A DNA stretch of 64,000 nt. It comes from a virus. The position numbers and the translations under genes are program-made. Shown here in pieces: positions 1 through 7,747 of the stretch. The stretch covers positions 1 through 64,000 of IMG/VR virus record IMGVR_UViG_3300042453_002958; one strand, written 5' to 3'. Below the pieces are notes generated by a model. The model ran no database searches. It was not told the DNA's origin and saw only the letters and a list, made by a program, of their open reading frames with translations. Every line of letters starts with the position of its first letter. The first letter of the stretch is position 1.

Positions 1-92
1 AAGTGACCGGCGTCGCTGGGACCACGATCATCTGGCACGCATACGTCGAGGCGTCGCAAATCTCAAACGACTACACGGCAAACTCTTTGTAA
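1..92 (+). CDS. Collagen-like tail fibre, 3' end only (partial)
   Basis: The reading frame starting at base 3 encodes the last 29 residues of a fibre identical to the C-terminus of the complete protein at 34848-36758, ending in NDYTANSL and TAA. The rest of the gene lies left of the window, so I cannot say whether it is a second full copy or the same gene closing a circle. The family role is host recognition at the distal tail. Confidence 0.85.
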   Translation, partial: VTGVAGTTIIWHAYVEASQISNDYTANSL

Positions 93-126
93 TGCCTGCC
101 AAAAACAGGGAGGCGGCGACGCTCTG
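1..126 (+). repeat. 126-base exact direct repeat, left copy
   Basis: Bases 1-126 are identical to 36667-36792. The repeat covers the last 30 codons of the collagen-like fibre gene, its stop, and 34 bases after it. It may extend further left, beyond the window. Identity ends at base 127, where the left copy runs into a neck gene and the right copy into a glycan cassette. Confidence 0.97.
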
Positions 127-129
127 ACC

Positions 130-531
130 ATGCCGACCGACATCTTTCGCGCCGCGTCGCGGTTTCTCGAGGCCAAGCGGCACGCCGTCGCCACCAGCGA
201 AGTCGTCTACCGGCGCGACGACCGCGCCGTGTCGCTCCAGGCCACGATCGGCCGCACCGAGTACCAGCAGGACGACGGCTACGGGATCGTGACGCGGGCC
301 GAATCCCGCGACTTCCTGATCCGGGCTCTCGACCTCGCGATCGACGGCATCGTCACCCTGCCCGAGCCGGGCGACCGGATCGAGGAGCGCCAATGCGGCA
401 GCACGTTCGTCTATGAAGTGCTGCCGATCGGCGGACAGCAAGCGCACTACCGATACTCCGACCCATTCCGGCAAACGCTGCGCATCCACACCAAGCTCAT
501 CGGCGAAGAGGAGCAGCGATGCCCGCAGTGA
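130..531 (+). CDS. Putative head-tail connector / neck protein
   Basis: A 133-residue protein with no signal peptide or membrane segment. Its size, its place after the fibre gene and just before the tail completion protein, and its mixed alpha/beta composition fit a head-tail joining or stopper protein, but I recognise no diagnostic motif. It overlaps the next start by 13 bases, which suggests translational coupling. Phage B has no counterpart at this place: its glycan cassette sits between fibre and tail completion instead. Confidence 0.55.
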   Translation: MPTDIFRAASRFLEAKRHAVATSEVVYRRDDRAVSLQATIGRTEYQQDDGYGIVTRAESRDFLIRALDLAIDGIVTLPEPGDRIEERQCGSTFVYEVLPIGGQQAHYRYSDPFRQTLRIHTKLIGEEEQRCPQ

Positions 532-947
532 TCGTCGAGCTCGCCGACGCCGTCGTCGCCGCCATCGCCGGGCAGGTGTTTTCCATGCCGCTCACGGCGT
601 CGCGAAAGTACGTCCCGCACTTCGACCTGAAAGAACTCGACGGCGTGCAGGTGACGGTCATGCCGCGATCGGTCGCGCTGACCAACGCCACGCGCAGCCG
701 CGCCGCGCACGAGGTGCTCGTCGACGTGGCCGTACAGCGGAAAGTGCCCTACGGCACCCCCGCCGACGTGGATCCGCTGATGCAGCTGGTCGAGGAAATC
801 GCCGACCACCTGACCCGATTGGGCATGCCGACCGTGCCCGCGTCGTGGGTGCGGATGGCCAACGAACCGATCTACGCCGCCGAGCACATGCGGGAAAAGC
901 GGCTTTTCACGAGCGTGCTGACGTTCACCTACCTAGTGCATCGATAA
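519..947 (+). CDS. Tail completion / neck protein, homologue of the B gene at 39508
   Basis: A 142-residue protein clearly related to the 149-residue protein at 39508-39957. Both share an N-terminal helix, the block SMPLTASRKYVP (SMPVAASRKYVP in B) and a DPLMQLVEEI-type segment near residues 87-96. Conservation in both tail modules, upstream of the HK97 gp10-like gene, supports a structural role in neck or tail completion. Its exact position in the virion is inferred from gene order only. Confidence 0.65.
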   Translation: MPAVIVELADAVVAAIAGQVFSMPLTASRKYVPHFDLKELDGVQVTVMPRSVALTNATRSRAAHEVLVDVAVQRKVPYGTPADVDPLMQLVEEIADHLTRLGMPTVPASWVRMANEPIYAAEHMREKRLFTSVLTFTYLVHR

Positions 948-960
948 CCCGGAGGAATCC

Positions 961-1242
961 ATGTCGCCCGTCATGTCGCTATGGGAACAGATTCGGCTAC
1001 TCAACGAGTGGGCGCCGCTGCTCGGATACGGCCAGCGGTATCTGTCCGAAGTCGACCCGCACCGCCGGGTGCTGGTCGTCGTCGACGCCCTGGAGTGGCT
1101 CGCGTCGAAGACCGCGACCAAGCTCGACGACGAGCTCGTGTCGCACGTCACCGCGATCGCCAAGACGCCCGAGGGCGAGGGCTTCGTGCGGTTCCTCGTC
1201 GCCCAGGCCGACACGGTCGTCTCCGCGGAGGGCCGGGCATGA
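961..1242 (+). CDS. Conserved small protein of the papain cassette
   Basis: Ninety-three residues, preceded by a good GGAGGA ribosome binding site at about 951. The sequence is soluble-looking, with helices such as EWLASKTATKLDDELV. It opens a block of small overlapping genes (961-4248) that separates the two tail completion genes of A and has no equivalent between the same genes of B. By position it parallels the small gene at 50714 that opens B's papain cassette, though I see only weak resemblance. Function unknown. Confidence 0.7.
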   Translation: MSPVMSLWEQIRLLNEWAPLLGYGQRYLSEVDPHRRVLVVVDALEWLASKTATKLDDELVSHVTAIAKTPEGEGFVRFLVAQADTVVSAEGRA

Positions 1243-1487
1243 CCCAGAATCTGCTCCAAGTGCTCGTCGGCATCGGACTCGTCGGATACGCGGTCGTGCT
1301 GCTCGCCCAGCGGGCCAAGACCCTCCGTCTGCCGTGGGGCAAGACGGCCGAGCGGGCGCCGGTCGATGACCTGCGACTCGTCATCGACCTTGCCGCACGG
1401 CTGCGCGACGCCGGCAAGACCGACGCCGTGGCGGTCTGCCAAAAGTTGCTCGACGAGCTGCTCAAGCCGGGGGTGCCCACGCCGTGA
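1239..1487 (+). CDS. Small single-pass membrane protein
   Basis: Eighty-two residues starting at an ATG that overlaps the previous stop (ATGA). Residues about 4-23 are hydrophobic (LLQVLVGIGLVGYAVVLLA), followed by a basic stretch and a helical, charged C-terminal region with two leucine-rich turns. The topology suggests an anchor in the cytoplasmic membrane with a soluble tail. It is tightly packed between neighbours in the protease cassette, so a role with them is likely. Holin function is possible but not shown. Confidence 0.65.
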   Translation: MTQNLLQVLVGIGLVGYAVVLLAQRAKTLRLPWGKTAERAPVDDLRLVIDLAARLRDAGKTDAVAVCQKLLDELLKPGVPTP

Positions 1488-1885
1488 AGCCGTTCGTGCT
1501 ACTCGCCGCCGGTCTGGTGCTGCTCTTCGGCGTGCCGACGCTGCCGGAGGCCGTGCTGTCGTGGAGGCCGTGGCCGACCGTGTCGCCGGCCCCGGCCACA
1601 GCGTCGACGGCCGCCGTGTACGTCTGGGAAAAGGATGACCACGGCGTGCCGCCCCACGTCACACGGGCGGTAGACCGACTCAACCGCGAGCGGCGGGTCG
1701 TCGCCACGATTTTCGAGGCCGACGCGACCGACGGGACCGGCGACGTTCCCGAGCAGTACCGCACCGCGCTCGACGCCGCCCGCAAGGCCGGTCTGCCGGC
1801 CCTCGTCGCCATGGCCGGCCAAACCGTGCTCCGCGTGACGCCGGCCCCCGCCAGCGAAGACGCCGTCATGGAGGCCGTGCCGTGA
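1484..1885 (+). CDS. Exported small protein, unknown function
   Basis: A 133-residue protein read from GTG and overlapping the preceding stop by four bases. The N-terminus (MKPFVLLAAGLVLLFG) is a signal peptide or anchor, followed by a Pro/Ala linker and a compact domain containing VVATIFEADATD and GLPALVAMAGQTVLRV. The domain has a thioredoxin-like look (beta strand, then an Ala-rich helix, then LPALV) but lacks the CxxC pair. It is directly upstream of the papain-like protease and is probably co-expressed with it. Confidence 0.6.
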   Translation: MKPFVLLAAGLVLLFGVPTLPEAVLSWRPWPTVSPAPATASTAAVYVWEKDDHGVPPHVTRAVDRLNRERRVVATIFEADATDGTGDVPEQYRTALDAARKAGLPALVAMAGQTVLRVTPAPASEDAVMEAVP

Positions 1886-2796
1886 ACGCGTTCGACGACA
1901 TCGACCCGCGGCTGATCGACGTGTTCCCCGTGGAGCACGACGGCTACCCCGACCACCTCGCCGCCGAGGACACTACCGACGCCCTGCGCGACGCGTGCGG
2001 CAACGCCGCTCGCGACTTCCCGGACGCGCTCTGGATCGAGCCGCGCGAGTGGGCCGACCGGGCACGCGCGAACGACGCGGCAAACGCGTGGGGTCTCAAC
2101 TACATCGACCGCTTCACGAACCAGGGGGCCGGAGGCGGCCGACCTGGCACCCATGAATGCACCTGCCACAGTCTCCGCGCCAACGCGGAGGCGGCCCGCA
2201 ACCGGGCAAGGGGCGTCAGCTACCCCGACGGGCCGCGGAAGGATGCACGCTACCCCGAGTCGGCCCTCTACGGATCGGTGTGGCTGTCGCCGCTCAGTGT
2301 CTATGCCGAAGCGAACCCCGACCAGTGGGGCGGCGCCAACGTCCGCCGCGTGCTCGAAATCGCCGCCCGCCGCGGCATGCTGCCAGAGACGATCCAGCCC
2401 CGCGACTACGGCTTCCGGCATGCGATCGCCGGCACAGCCGGCCGCGGCGGCATGAATCAGGCCAGCGGCCGCTGGCTGCGGGTGTCGAAGTTCCCGGACG
2501 GCTGGCAAGAAACGGCCGCGCACTTCCGCCCGCTGGAGGTGATCTTCCCGGAAAGCTACGAGCAGGCCGTGTGCTGCGTGCTCCACGGACTCGTCGTCAG
2601 CGTCGGCCGCAACGGCCACGCGGTGCCGTGGGCGCGGTGGAACGCCGCCAAAAAGCTGATGGCCTACCCCGACTCCTACGACATCATCCGCTACGACTCC
2701 GAGCGGACCGCCCGATCGGCATGGCGTGGATCGTTCGCCATCGTGTCGATGACCACGCCCGACGATTGGATGCACCCCGCCGGAGGCAACCCATGA
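1882..2796 (+). CDS. Divergent papain-like cysteine protease
   Basis: A 304-residue protein with a papain-like pattern: NQG at residues 80-82, a Cys cluster THECTCHS (C93, C95) where the nucleophile is expected, and NGHAVPW with H246 as the likely catalytic His. The usual Asn-Ser-Trp third site is not obvious. The B protein at 51587 has a cleaner set (GSC, WNHC, NSWG), and both sit among tiny membrane genes, which supports the assignment. No signal peptide is visible, so export would need a partner or lysis. The substrate is unknown: peptidoglycan peptides, envelope proteins or phage proteins are all possible. Confidence 0.5.
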   Translation: MNAFDDIDPRLIDVFPVEHDGYPDHLAAEDTTDALRDACGNAARDFPDALWIEPREWADRARANDAANAWGLNYIDRFTNQGAGGGRPGTHECTCHSLRANAEAARNRARGVSYPDGPRKDARYPESALYGSVWLSPLSVYAEANPDQWGGANVRRVLEIAARRGMLPETIQPRDYGFRHAIAGTAGRGGMNQASGRWLRVSKFPDGWQETAAHFRPLEVIFPESYEQAVCCVLHGLVVSVGRNGHAVPWARWNAAKKLMAYPDSYDIIRYDSERTARSAWRGSFAIVSMTTPDDWMHPAGGNP

Positions 2797-3632
2797 GATT
2801 CTTTACCCTGCTCGCGATGCTGTTCGCCGCCACCGCCGCGGCGGCCCCGTGCTCCAACTGCGACGGCCACCGCGTCGTCGGCCCCGGCCCGGTGCTCTAC
2901 GCATGCCCGATCTGCGAAGGGACCGGCACCACGCCCGACATGCCGCCGGCCCCCGGCATCGCCGCCGCGGCCCCCGAGCCGGACCCCGAGCCGGCGATGA
3001 TGCGGGCGCTGCCCATCCAGGCCGAGCCGGCGCCGCCGGTCCGCGGCCGACCCCGGCCGGTCGTCGCCCGAATCGAGTCCGCGACCGGGCCAAGCCTGAG
3101 CTGCGGATCCGGGGTGCTGGTGGCGGCCAGCGGAACGCAGGCCATCGTGCTGACCAACTGGCACGTCGTCCGCGGGAGCCGCCACGACGTTCGCGTCTAC
3201 TGGCCGGACGGCTCCAAAAGCCCGGCCCGGGTCGTCGCGTCCGATGACGCATGGGATCTGGCGGCGCTCGTCGTCGCCCGACCGTCGGCCACGCCCGTGA
3301 CCATCGCCGCAACGGCCCCCCGGATCGGCGAGCCGCTGACCATCGCCGGCTATGGACCGCCCCCCTACCGCTACCGCGAGCAACGCGGCCCCGTCACCCA
3401 GTACGCGTCGCCCACGAACGAACACCCCGAGCAGTTCGTCGAGCTCCAGGCCACGGCGCGGCAGGGCGACTCCGGCGGCCCGATCTTCGACGCCCGGGGC
3501 GAGCTCGCCGGAGTGCTGTTCGGCACCCGCAGCGGCCACACGATCGGCCCGTGCTCCACGCGGCTGCGGGCATTCCTCGCCGCCGTCCACTGGCCCGACA
3601 CCTGCCCGGATGGGAGGTGCGCGAAGCGATGA
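2793..3632 (+). CDS. Exported trypsin-like serine protease with DnaJ-type Cys pairs
   Basis: A 279-residue protein. Residues 1-18 form a signal peptide, followed by two CxxC motifs (CSNC 20-23 and CPIC 38-41) with Gly patterns like the DnaJ zinc domain. A Pro-rich linker runs to about residue 90. A complete chymotrypsin-fold triad follows: H124 in TNWHVV, D155 in DAWDLAAL and S227 in RQGDSGGP. The family cleaves peptide bonds in the envelope space. The start overlaps the papain-like gene by ATGA, so two proteases of different clans are translated together. B lacks this gene. The role in the phage is unknown; host envelope processing or lysis is plausible. Confidence 0.8.
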   Translation: MRFFTLLAMLFAATAAAAPCSNCDGHRVVGPGPVLYACPICEGTGTTPDMPPAPGIAAAAPEPDPEPAMMRALPIQAEPAPPVRGRPRPVVARIESATGPSLSCGSGVLVAASGTQAIVLTNWHVVRGSRHDVRVYWPDGSKSPARVVASDDAWDLAALVVARPSATPVTIAATAPRIGEPLTIAGYGPPPYRYREQRGPVTQYASPTNEHPEQFVELQATARQGDSGGPIFDARGELAGVLFGTRSGHTIGPCSTRLRAFLAAVHWPDTCPDGRCAKR

Positions 3633-3967
3633 CGCGAATGCACGAGCTCGCCGACGCCCGCGACTACGCCTGGGCCGCCCTCGCCAAGACGCCCGTGCGC
3701 CGGGCGGTGCTCGGCCGGCTGGCGTGTGACTCCATCGTCCGCGTCGCCCTCGCCGAAATGCCGGACGACGAGCAGATGGCCGCGTGCCGGCTCGAGACGG
3801 AGCCGCACCGCCGACTCGTCGCCCGGACGGCCAAGCGGGTGCGGGATCGCTACGAACAGCAATGCGGATTCGCGTTCACGACATTCCTACTGTCGTGGGC
3901 CATCTCCGCGATCGTGCAGGCGCTCGTGATCCGGTGGTGGAACAAGCGGCGGGAGGCGGACAAGTGA
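3629..3967 (+). CDS. Small protein with C-terminal membrane anchor
   Basis: A 112-residue protein that overlaps the serine protease stop. Residues 1-80 are charged and helical, ending in RVRDRYEQQCG. A single hydrophobic segment (TTFLLSWAISAIVQALVI) then leads to a basic tail (RWWNKRR). The layout matches B's protein at 53592, where VREQWEARHG precedes one membrane segment ending in LWW. I infer homologous members of the papain cassette. Function unknown. Confidence 0.65.
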   Translation: MTRMHELADARDYAWAALAKTPVRRAVLGRLACDSIVRVALAEMPDDEQMAACRLETEPHRRLVARTAKRVRDRYEQQCGFAFTTFLLSWAISAIVQALVIRWWNKRREADK

Positions 3968-4248
3968 CGCAGCAGCAACGCGAAATATGGGAGGCCGCGA
4001 GCAAGTTCGGGGTGCCGTTCGTGGTGCTCGCGGTGCTGCTCTGGATGCTCCGCGAAGCGTCGCAAGCCATCCACGCGACCGTGCTGGTGCCGGTCGTCGA
4101 AAGCCACGTCGAGTTTCTCGACGGCATGGCCAGCACGCTCGAAGTGATCGCCGAAAGCCAGGACCGGCAAGCCGAAGCGATGCAAGAGCTGGCCGAAGGC
4201 CAGCGGGAAATCATCAACCGAATGGGCACCGCCGGGGGCCGACTGTGA
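3964..4248 (+). CDS. Membrane-anchored coiled-coil protein, holin or spanin candidate
   Basis: Ninety-four residues from GTG. A membrane helix (FVVLAVLLWML) near residues 18-29 is followed by a long heptad-like helix rich in Glu, Gln and Ala to the C-terminus. Phages often carry such N-in/C-out proteins in lysis cassettes (holin or inner-membrane spanin), but no family signature is visible. It overlaps its upstream neighbour (3964-3967) and the next gene's GTG. Confidence 0.55.
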   Translation: MTQQQREIWEAASKFGVPFVVLAVLLWMLREASQAIHATVLVPVVESHVEFLDGMASTLEVIAESQDRQAEAMQELAEGQREIINRMGTAGGRL

Positions 4249-4877
4249 TCGTCGCCGTCGAAAACAACACGAAGCGCGTTCGCGACGCGGCCCGGCGGGC
4301 CACGTTCAAGAATCTGGGCCACGCCGGCGCCGGGCTGCGGCTGGCCGCGCAGCGGCTGATCCGCACCCGGAAGGCGTCGAGCGATCCCGGGAAGCCGCCG
4401 CACACGCGGCAAGGGGCGCTCAAGCGGTCGATCCTCTACGCCGTCGAGGGCGACCATACCGTCGTCATCGGCCCGGCGGCCAGCATGATATCGGACGTGG
4501 CACGCGCTCACGAGCATGGCGGGCAACAGCGGCCACGAAGCCTCCGCGGCAAGACTCGCGAGCAGCTGCTCGCCGCCGGCACCAACTGGCGACTGCACGT
4601 CGGCGGCCACGGCCCGATCGGCGACGCCGCCGGAACCGCCTACATCAAGTTCACGAGCGAAGCGCAGGTCGAAAAAAGCGAGCGCTACATCGAAACCGCG
4701 CCCGGCGAAGCGTTCGGCAAGACCAAAAAGGCCCGCGACCAAGCCGAAAAGCGCCGCATTCGTGCCTCGCTCGCCGGCGGCATCGCCGCCACCTACCCCA
4801 AACGTCCTTTCATGGGGCCGGCCCTCATGAACAACCTCGACAGACTGCCCGCCATCTGGGCGAACAGCGTCCGCTGA
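4245..4877 (+). CDS. HK97 gp10-like tail completion / minor virion protein
   Basis: A 210-residue protein from GTG. It has the hallmark order of the gp10/virion morphogenesis family: an N-terminal basic helix, a segment about GKPPHTRQGALKRSI near residues 50-65, and RPFMGPAL close to the C-terminus. B's protein at 39960 shows the same layout (SRPGTPPHTHV and RPFMHPAM). The family joins the tail tube to the neck in siphoviruses. It precedes the tail tube gene, as expected. Confidence 0.7.
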   Translation: MIVAVENNTKRVRDAARRATFKNLGHAGAGLRLAAQRLIRTRKASSDPGKPPHTRQGALKRSILYAVEGDHTVVIGPAASMISDVARAHEHGGQQRPRSLRGKTREQLLAAGTNWRLHVGGHGPIGDAAGTAYIKFTSEAQVEKSERYIETAPGEAFGKTKKARDQAEKRRIRASLAGGIAATYPKRPFMGPALMNNLDRLPAIWANSVR

Positions 4878-4901
4878 CCCCTTTTTTTCACGGAGGATCG
4901 C

Positions 4902-5363
4902 ATGACTCGGATCGGTCTCGAATGCAAACTCTACCGAAACACGGGCACCTACGCCGTGCCGGTGTGGAACGAAATCGTCAACGCCAAGGATGTCACGGTC
5001 CCGATGACCAAGGGCGAGGCCGACACCTCGCGCCGCGGAACGGCGTGGAAGACCCGCAAGGGCACGCTCAAGGACGCAAGCATCGACTTCAAGCTGGTGC
5101 AGCTCGACGGCGACGACGACTTCACCGCGCTGCTGTCGTCCTACGTCAACAACACGCCAATCGAGCTCCTCGCGCTCAACGGCCCGATCGGTACCGCAGG
5201 CGTCCAGGGTCTGCGGGCCACTTGCGAAGTGTTCCAGTTCCAGGACAACCAAGCCCTCGAGTCCGCCGTCGAATACGACGTGAGCTGCAAGCCCACGCCC
5301 GCGACGACGGGCACCCCGGCGGTGCCGGTCGTGCCGACGTGGTTCGTCGTGGCGGGAACCTGA
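4902..5363 (+). CDS. Major tail (tube) protein
   Basis: A 153-residue beta-rich protein directly before the tail assembly chaperone, the standard position of the tail tube subunit. It contains a motif-like stretch RGTAWKTRKGTLKDASIDF, typical of tube proteins that form hexameric rings. The ribosome binding site GGAGG lies after a run of seven T at about 4883. B's counterpart is at 41181, with a second related small protein at 40788. Confidence 0.7.
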   Translation: MTRIGLECKLYRNTGTYAVPVWNEIVNAKDVTVPMTKGEADTSRRGTAWKTRKGTLKDASIDFKLVQLDGDDDFTALLSSYVNNTPIELLALNGPIGTAGVQGLRATCEVFQFQDNQALESAVEYDVSCKPTPATTGTPAVPVVPTWFVVAGT

Positions 5364-5366
5364 TCC

Positions 5367-5924
5367 ATGAGCACGGAAAACACGAAGCCAACGGCCTTCA
5401 CGTTCTCCGACCATGCCGGACGCGCGTGGACGGTGTCGATCACGGTCGGCACCGTCACGCGGGTCCGGGAAATGCTCGGCGTGGACCTCATGCAGGCGAT
5501 CGAGGGCGACCTCGTGCCCAAGCTGATGCACGACCCGGTCATGCTGTGCAACGTGCTCTACTGCGCGTGCAAGCCGGAAGCGGACGCCCGCGGCCTGACC
5601 GACGTGCAGTTCGGCGAAAGCATGGGGGGCGACTCGCTGGCCGCCGGAGAGGAGGCGCTGCTCGAGGCCATCCGTTTTTTTTCCCATCCGTCCCGCCGCG
5701 ACCTGTTCTGGGCGATGGTGGCGAAGACGCGGGAACTGCGGACGCGGGCGGCGGCGATGGGCCGGAAGCGGCTGGACGATCCGCGGCTCGATCGCTACCT
5801 GACGGAGCAACTAAACGCGATGGCGACGATCGAGGGGATCGTCGTCCCCGAGTCACCGCCGACGGAGCCTGGAGACTCGTCTGGCAACTTGCCGGAATCG
5901 TCGGTGTCGACCCCCGCGGCCTGA
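5367..5924 (+). CDS. Tail assembly chaperone, G-type product
   Basis: A 185-residue soluble protein between tail tube and tape measure genes, the place of lambda gpG. B's protein at 41549 has the same length and a shared profile (FTFSDHAGRAW versus FTDTEGRLW; ADARGLTDVQF versus ADGRGLTPEQF). The C-terminal 30 residues are Pro/Ser-rich and disordered. At residues 104-105 two Phe codons sit in a run of eight T, very unusual in this GC-rich gene. The -1 frame stays open to a conserved downstream domain, so a longer GT-type form is likely made too. Confidence 0.8.
   Translation: MSTENTKPTAFTFSDHAGRAWTVSITVGTVTRVREMLGVDLMQAIEGDLVPKLMHDPVMLCNVLYCACKPEADARGLTDVQFGESMGGDSLAAGEEALLEAIRFFSHPSRRDLFWAMVAKTRELRTRAAAMGRKRLDDPRLDRYLTEQLNAMATIEGIVVPESPPTEPGDSSGNLPESSVSTPAA
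5675..5682 (+). promoter_or_regulatory. Candidate -1 frameshift site (run of eight T)
   Basis: CGT TTT TTT TCC in the chaperone frame offers tandem slippage for a -1 shift. B has nine T at the equivalent codons (41829-41837). Phe is otherwise nearly always TTC here. A slip closer to the gene end cannot be excluded. Confidence 0.45.
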
Positions 5925-6208
5925 CGCTGCGGCAGTTGGTGTGGATGGCCGAAGCTCGCAGAAAGGATGAGTGGAATAGGACGGCGCGGGTGTGCAGCAC
6001 GTTGGCAAACTGCCACCGCAATGCCGAAAAGCGACCCACGCCGTTCACCGATGACGACTTCAATCCGTTCGCCGTTCCGGCTTCCCGAAAGCCGGTCCGC
6101 AAGGCTCCAATCACGGCCCTGCGGGTGATCTTCGTGGACCCAGCATCCAAGGTGGAAATATGGCATCCTCGTCCGACATCCGAGCCGGCGCAGCGTATAT
6201 CGAGCTGA
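5683..6208 (+). CDS. Frameshift extension of tail assembly chaperone (T-type domain)
   Basis: The -1 frame relative to the chaperone gene is open to 6208. From about 5861 it encodes a segment clearly related to B's extension: WRLVWQLAGIVGVDP versus IYKLCYELAGVIGVHP, then a shared WNRTA/WGHTS region and FNPFAV/FNPFHE. This is the expected T half of a GT fusion that loads the tape measure. No good start codon precedes the domain, which supports frameshifting rather than separate initiation. The stretch between the T run and 5861 reads as a low-complexity linker in this frame. The shift point is inferred. Confidence 0.6.
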
Positions 6209-7740
6209 CGCTCCGCGACCTCGCGAGCAAGGGGCTCGACGAAGCGGCCAAGCGGCTCCAGCACTTCGGCGACAGCATGGCCTGGACGGGGGCCAAGATC
6301 GCGGCGCTCGGTGCGTCCATCACCGCGCCGCTGGTCGCCATGGCGCACACGGCGGTGGATGCCATGGCCGCCATGGGCGACCAGATGGGCGGCGAGGATG
6401 CCAAGGCCGCGCGGGGGTATCTCGCGGCCATCCGCATGCTCACGACCCAACTGGGATTGTTCCGAAACGCCGTGGCCGGGGCGGTGCTGCCGGCCCTGAC
6501 CGAGCAGGCCGTCGTCCTCGGCCGGCTGGCCGCGCGGGCGGTCGAGTGGGCACGGGCCAACCGCGAGCTGATCGCCACGGTTTTCGGCGTCGGCGTCGCG
6601 ATCGTCATGGCCGGGGCCGCCATCGGGTTCCTCGGTGTCGTGATCGCCAAAGTCGGCAGCGTGCTCGCCGTGATGTCCACGGCCGTCAGCATCGCGGCCT
6701 CCGCGGTCTCGGTGCTCGGGACCGTGCTCGCAGCCATGCTCACGCCAATCGGCGCCGTCATCGCCGGGGTGCTCGCGCTCGGCGCCTACCTGCTCTACGC
6801 GTCCGGGCTCGGCGAAGCGGCCCTCGCGTGGCTCGGCGAAAAGTTCGTGGAGCTCAAAGACGAAGCGATCGCGTCGTGGGGGGCAATCGCCGACGCCCTC
6901 GCCACCGGCGACTTCGCGCTCGCCGGCAAGATCGTTTGGCTCACGCTGAAGCAGGAATGGACGAAGGGCGTGAACTGGATGAACGGCATCTGGCTCGGCG
7001 CCAAAAAGACGTTCCTCGACGTGTGGATGGCGGGATTTTTCCAAATGCAGCGCTATTGGACCGATGCGCTGGCCTACATGGAAACCAACTTCCCCGACAC
7101 CGTGAAGACGATGCGGCAGACGTGGGCGACGTTCAATAACTACATGACGCACGCGTGGAACACGTCCATCGGATTCATTCGCAAAGCGTGGGTCAACCTG
7201 AAAGCGCTGTTCGACGAAGACATCGACGTGAACGCGGAAGTCAACCGCATCAACGAAGAGCAGAACGCCGCCAACGCCCAGGCCGACGCGAAGCTCGAAG
7301 AAGACAAGCGGTTCGCCGAAGAGCGTTCCAAAATGCGGCCCGAAGAGATCGAGCGTGAGCGCCGCCGCAAGCAAGCCGACATCGACAACCGGCAAGCCGC
7401 CGACGCCGACGCCCGCCAGCAGCAGTTCGACGCCGACATGGCCGCGCTCGACGACGAGCTCGCCGCCGCCCGCGCGGAGCTCAACGCCGCCCGCAACAAA
7501 GCAAAAGACCAGCGGCAAGCCGCCGACAAGCAACGCCCGCAGCTCGAGGGGATTGGCGGCGGGCTCGGAATGGAAATGCAGCGGCTGGAAGGCCGCGGCA
7601 CGTTCAACGCCATGGCGGTGCGAGGGCTCGGGGCCAACTCGCTGGCCGAGCGGGCCGCCCGTGCCGGCGAGCAGACCGCGGAAAACACCCGGCGACTACT
7701 CGAAGCCTGGAATCGCGGCGTTCTGCCGGCCTTCAACTGA
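6160..7740 (+). CDS. Tail tape measure protein
   Basis: A 526-residue protein. An N-terminal amphipathic helical region leads into two long hydrophobic, Ala/Val-rich segments at about residues 140-225 that can span membranes. Further helical segments follow, with a strongly charged coiled coil rich in Glu, Arg, Ala and Gln at about 360-460. The C-terminal motif (GLGANSLAERAARAGEQ) resembles planctomycete-type tape measures, and B's larger protein has a similar tail. Length sets the tail length in this family. The start lies within the frameshift domain, a 49-base overlap typical of this junction. Confidence 0.85.
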   Translation: MASSSDIRAGAAYIELTLRDLASKGLDEAAKRLQHFGDSMAWTGAKIAALGASITAPLVAMAHTAVDAMAAMGDQMGGEDAKAARGYLAAIRMLTTQLGLFRNAVAGAVLPALTEQAVVLGRLAARAVEWARANRELIATVFGVGVAIVMAGAAIGFLGVVIAKVGSVLAVMSTAVSIAASAVSVLGTVLAAMLTPIGAVIAGVLALGAYLLYASGLGEAALAWLGEKFVELKDEAIASWGAIADALATGDFALAGKIVWLTLKQEWTKGVNWMNGIWLGAKKTFLDVWMAGFFQMQRYWTDALAYMETNFPDTVKTMRQTWATFNNYMTHAWNTSIGFIRKAWVNLKALFDEDIDVNAEVNRINEEQNAANAQADAKLEEDKRFAEERSKMRPEEIERERRRKQADIDNRQAADADARQQQFDADMAALDDELAAARAELNAARNKAKDQRQAADKQRPQLEGIGGGLGMEMQRLEGRGTFNAMAVRGLGANSLAERAARAGEQTAENTRRLLEAWNRGVLPAFN

Positions 7741-7747
7741 GGAAACC

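Noticed and set aside
4878-4901. T run before the tail tube gene as a terminator
   Set aside because: Seven T at 4883-4889 lack a preceding hairpin and lead directly into a ribosome binding site.
3876-7533. Two long minus-strand frames across the tail module
   Set aside because: They lie opposite the tail chaperone, tube and tape measure genes and have no start signals or protein-like composition.
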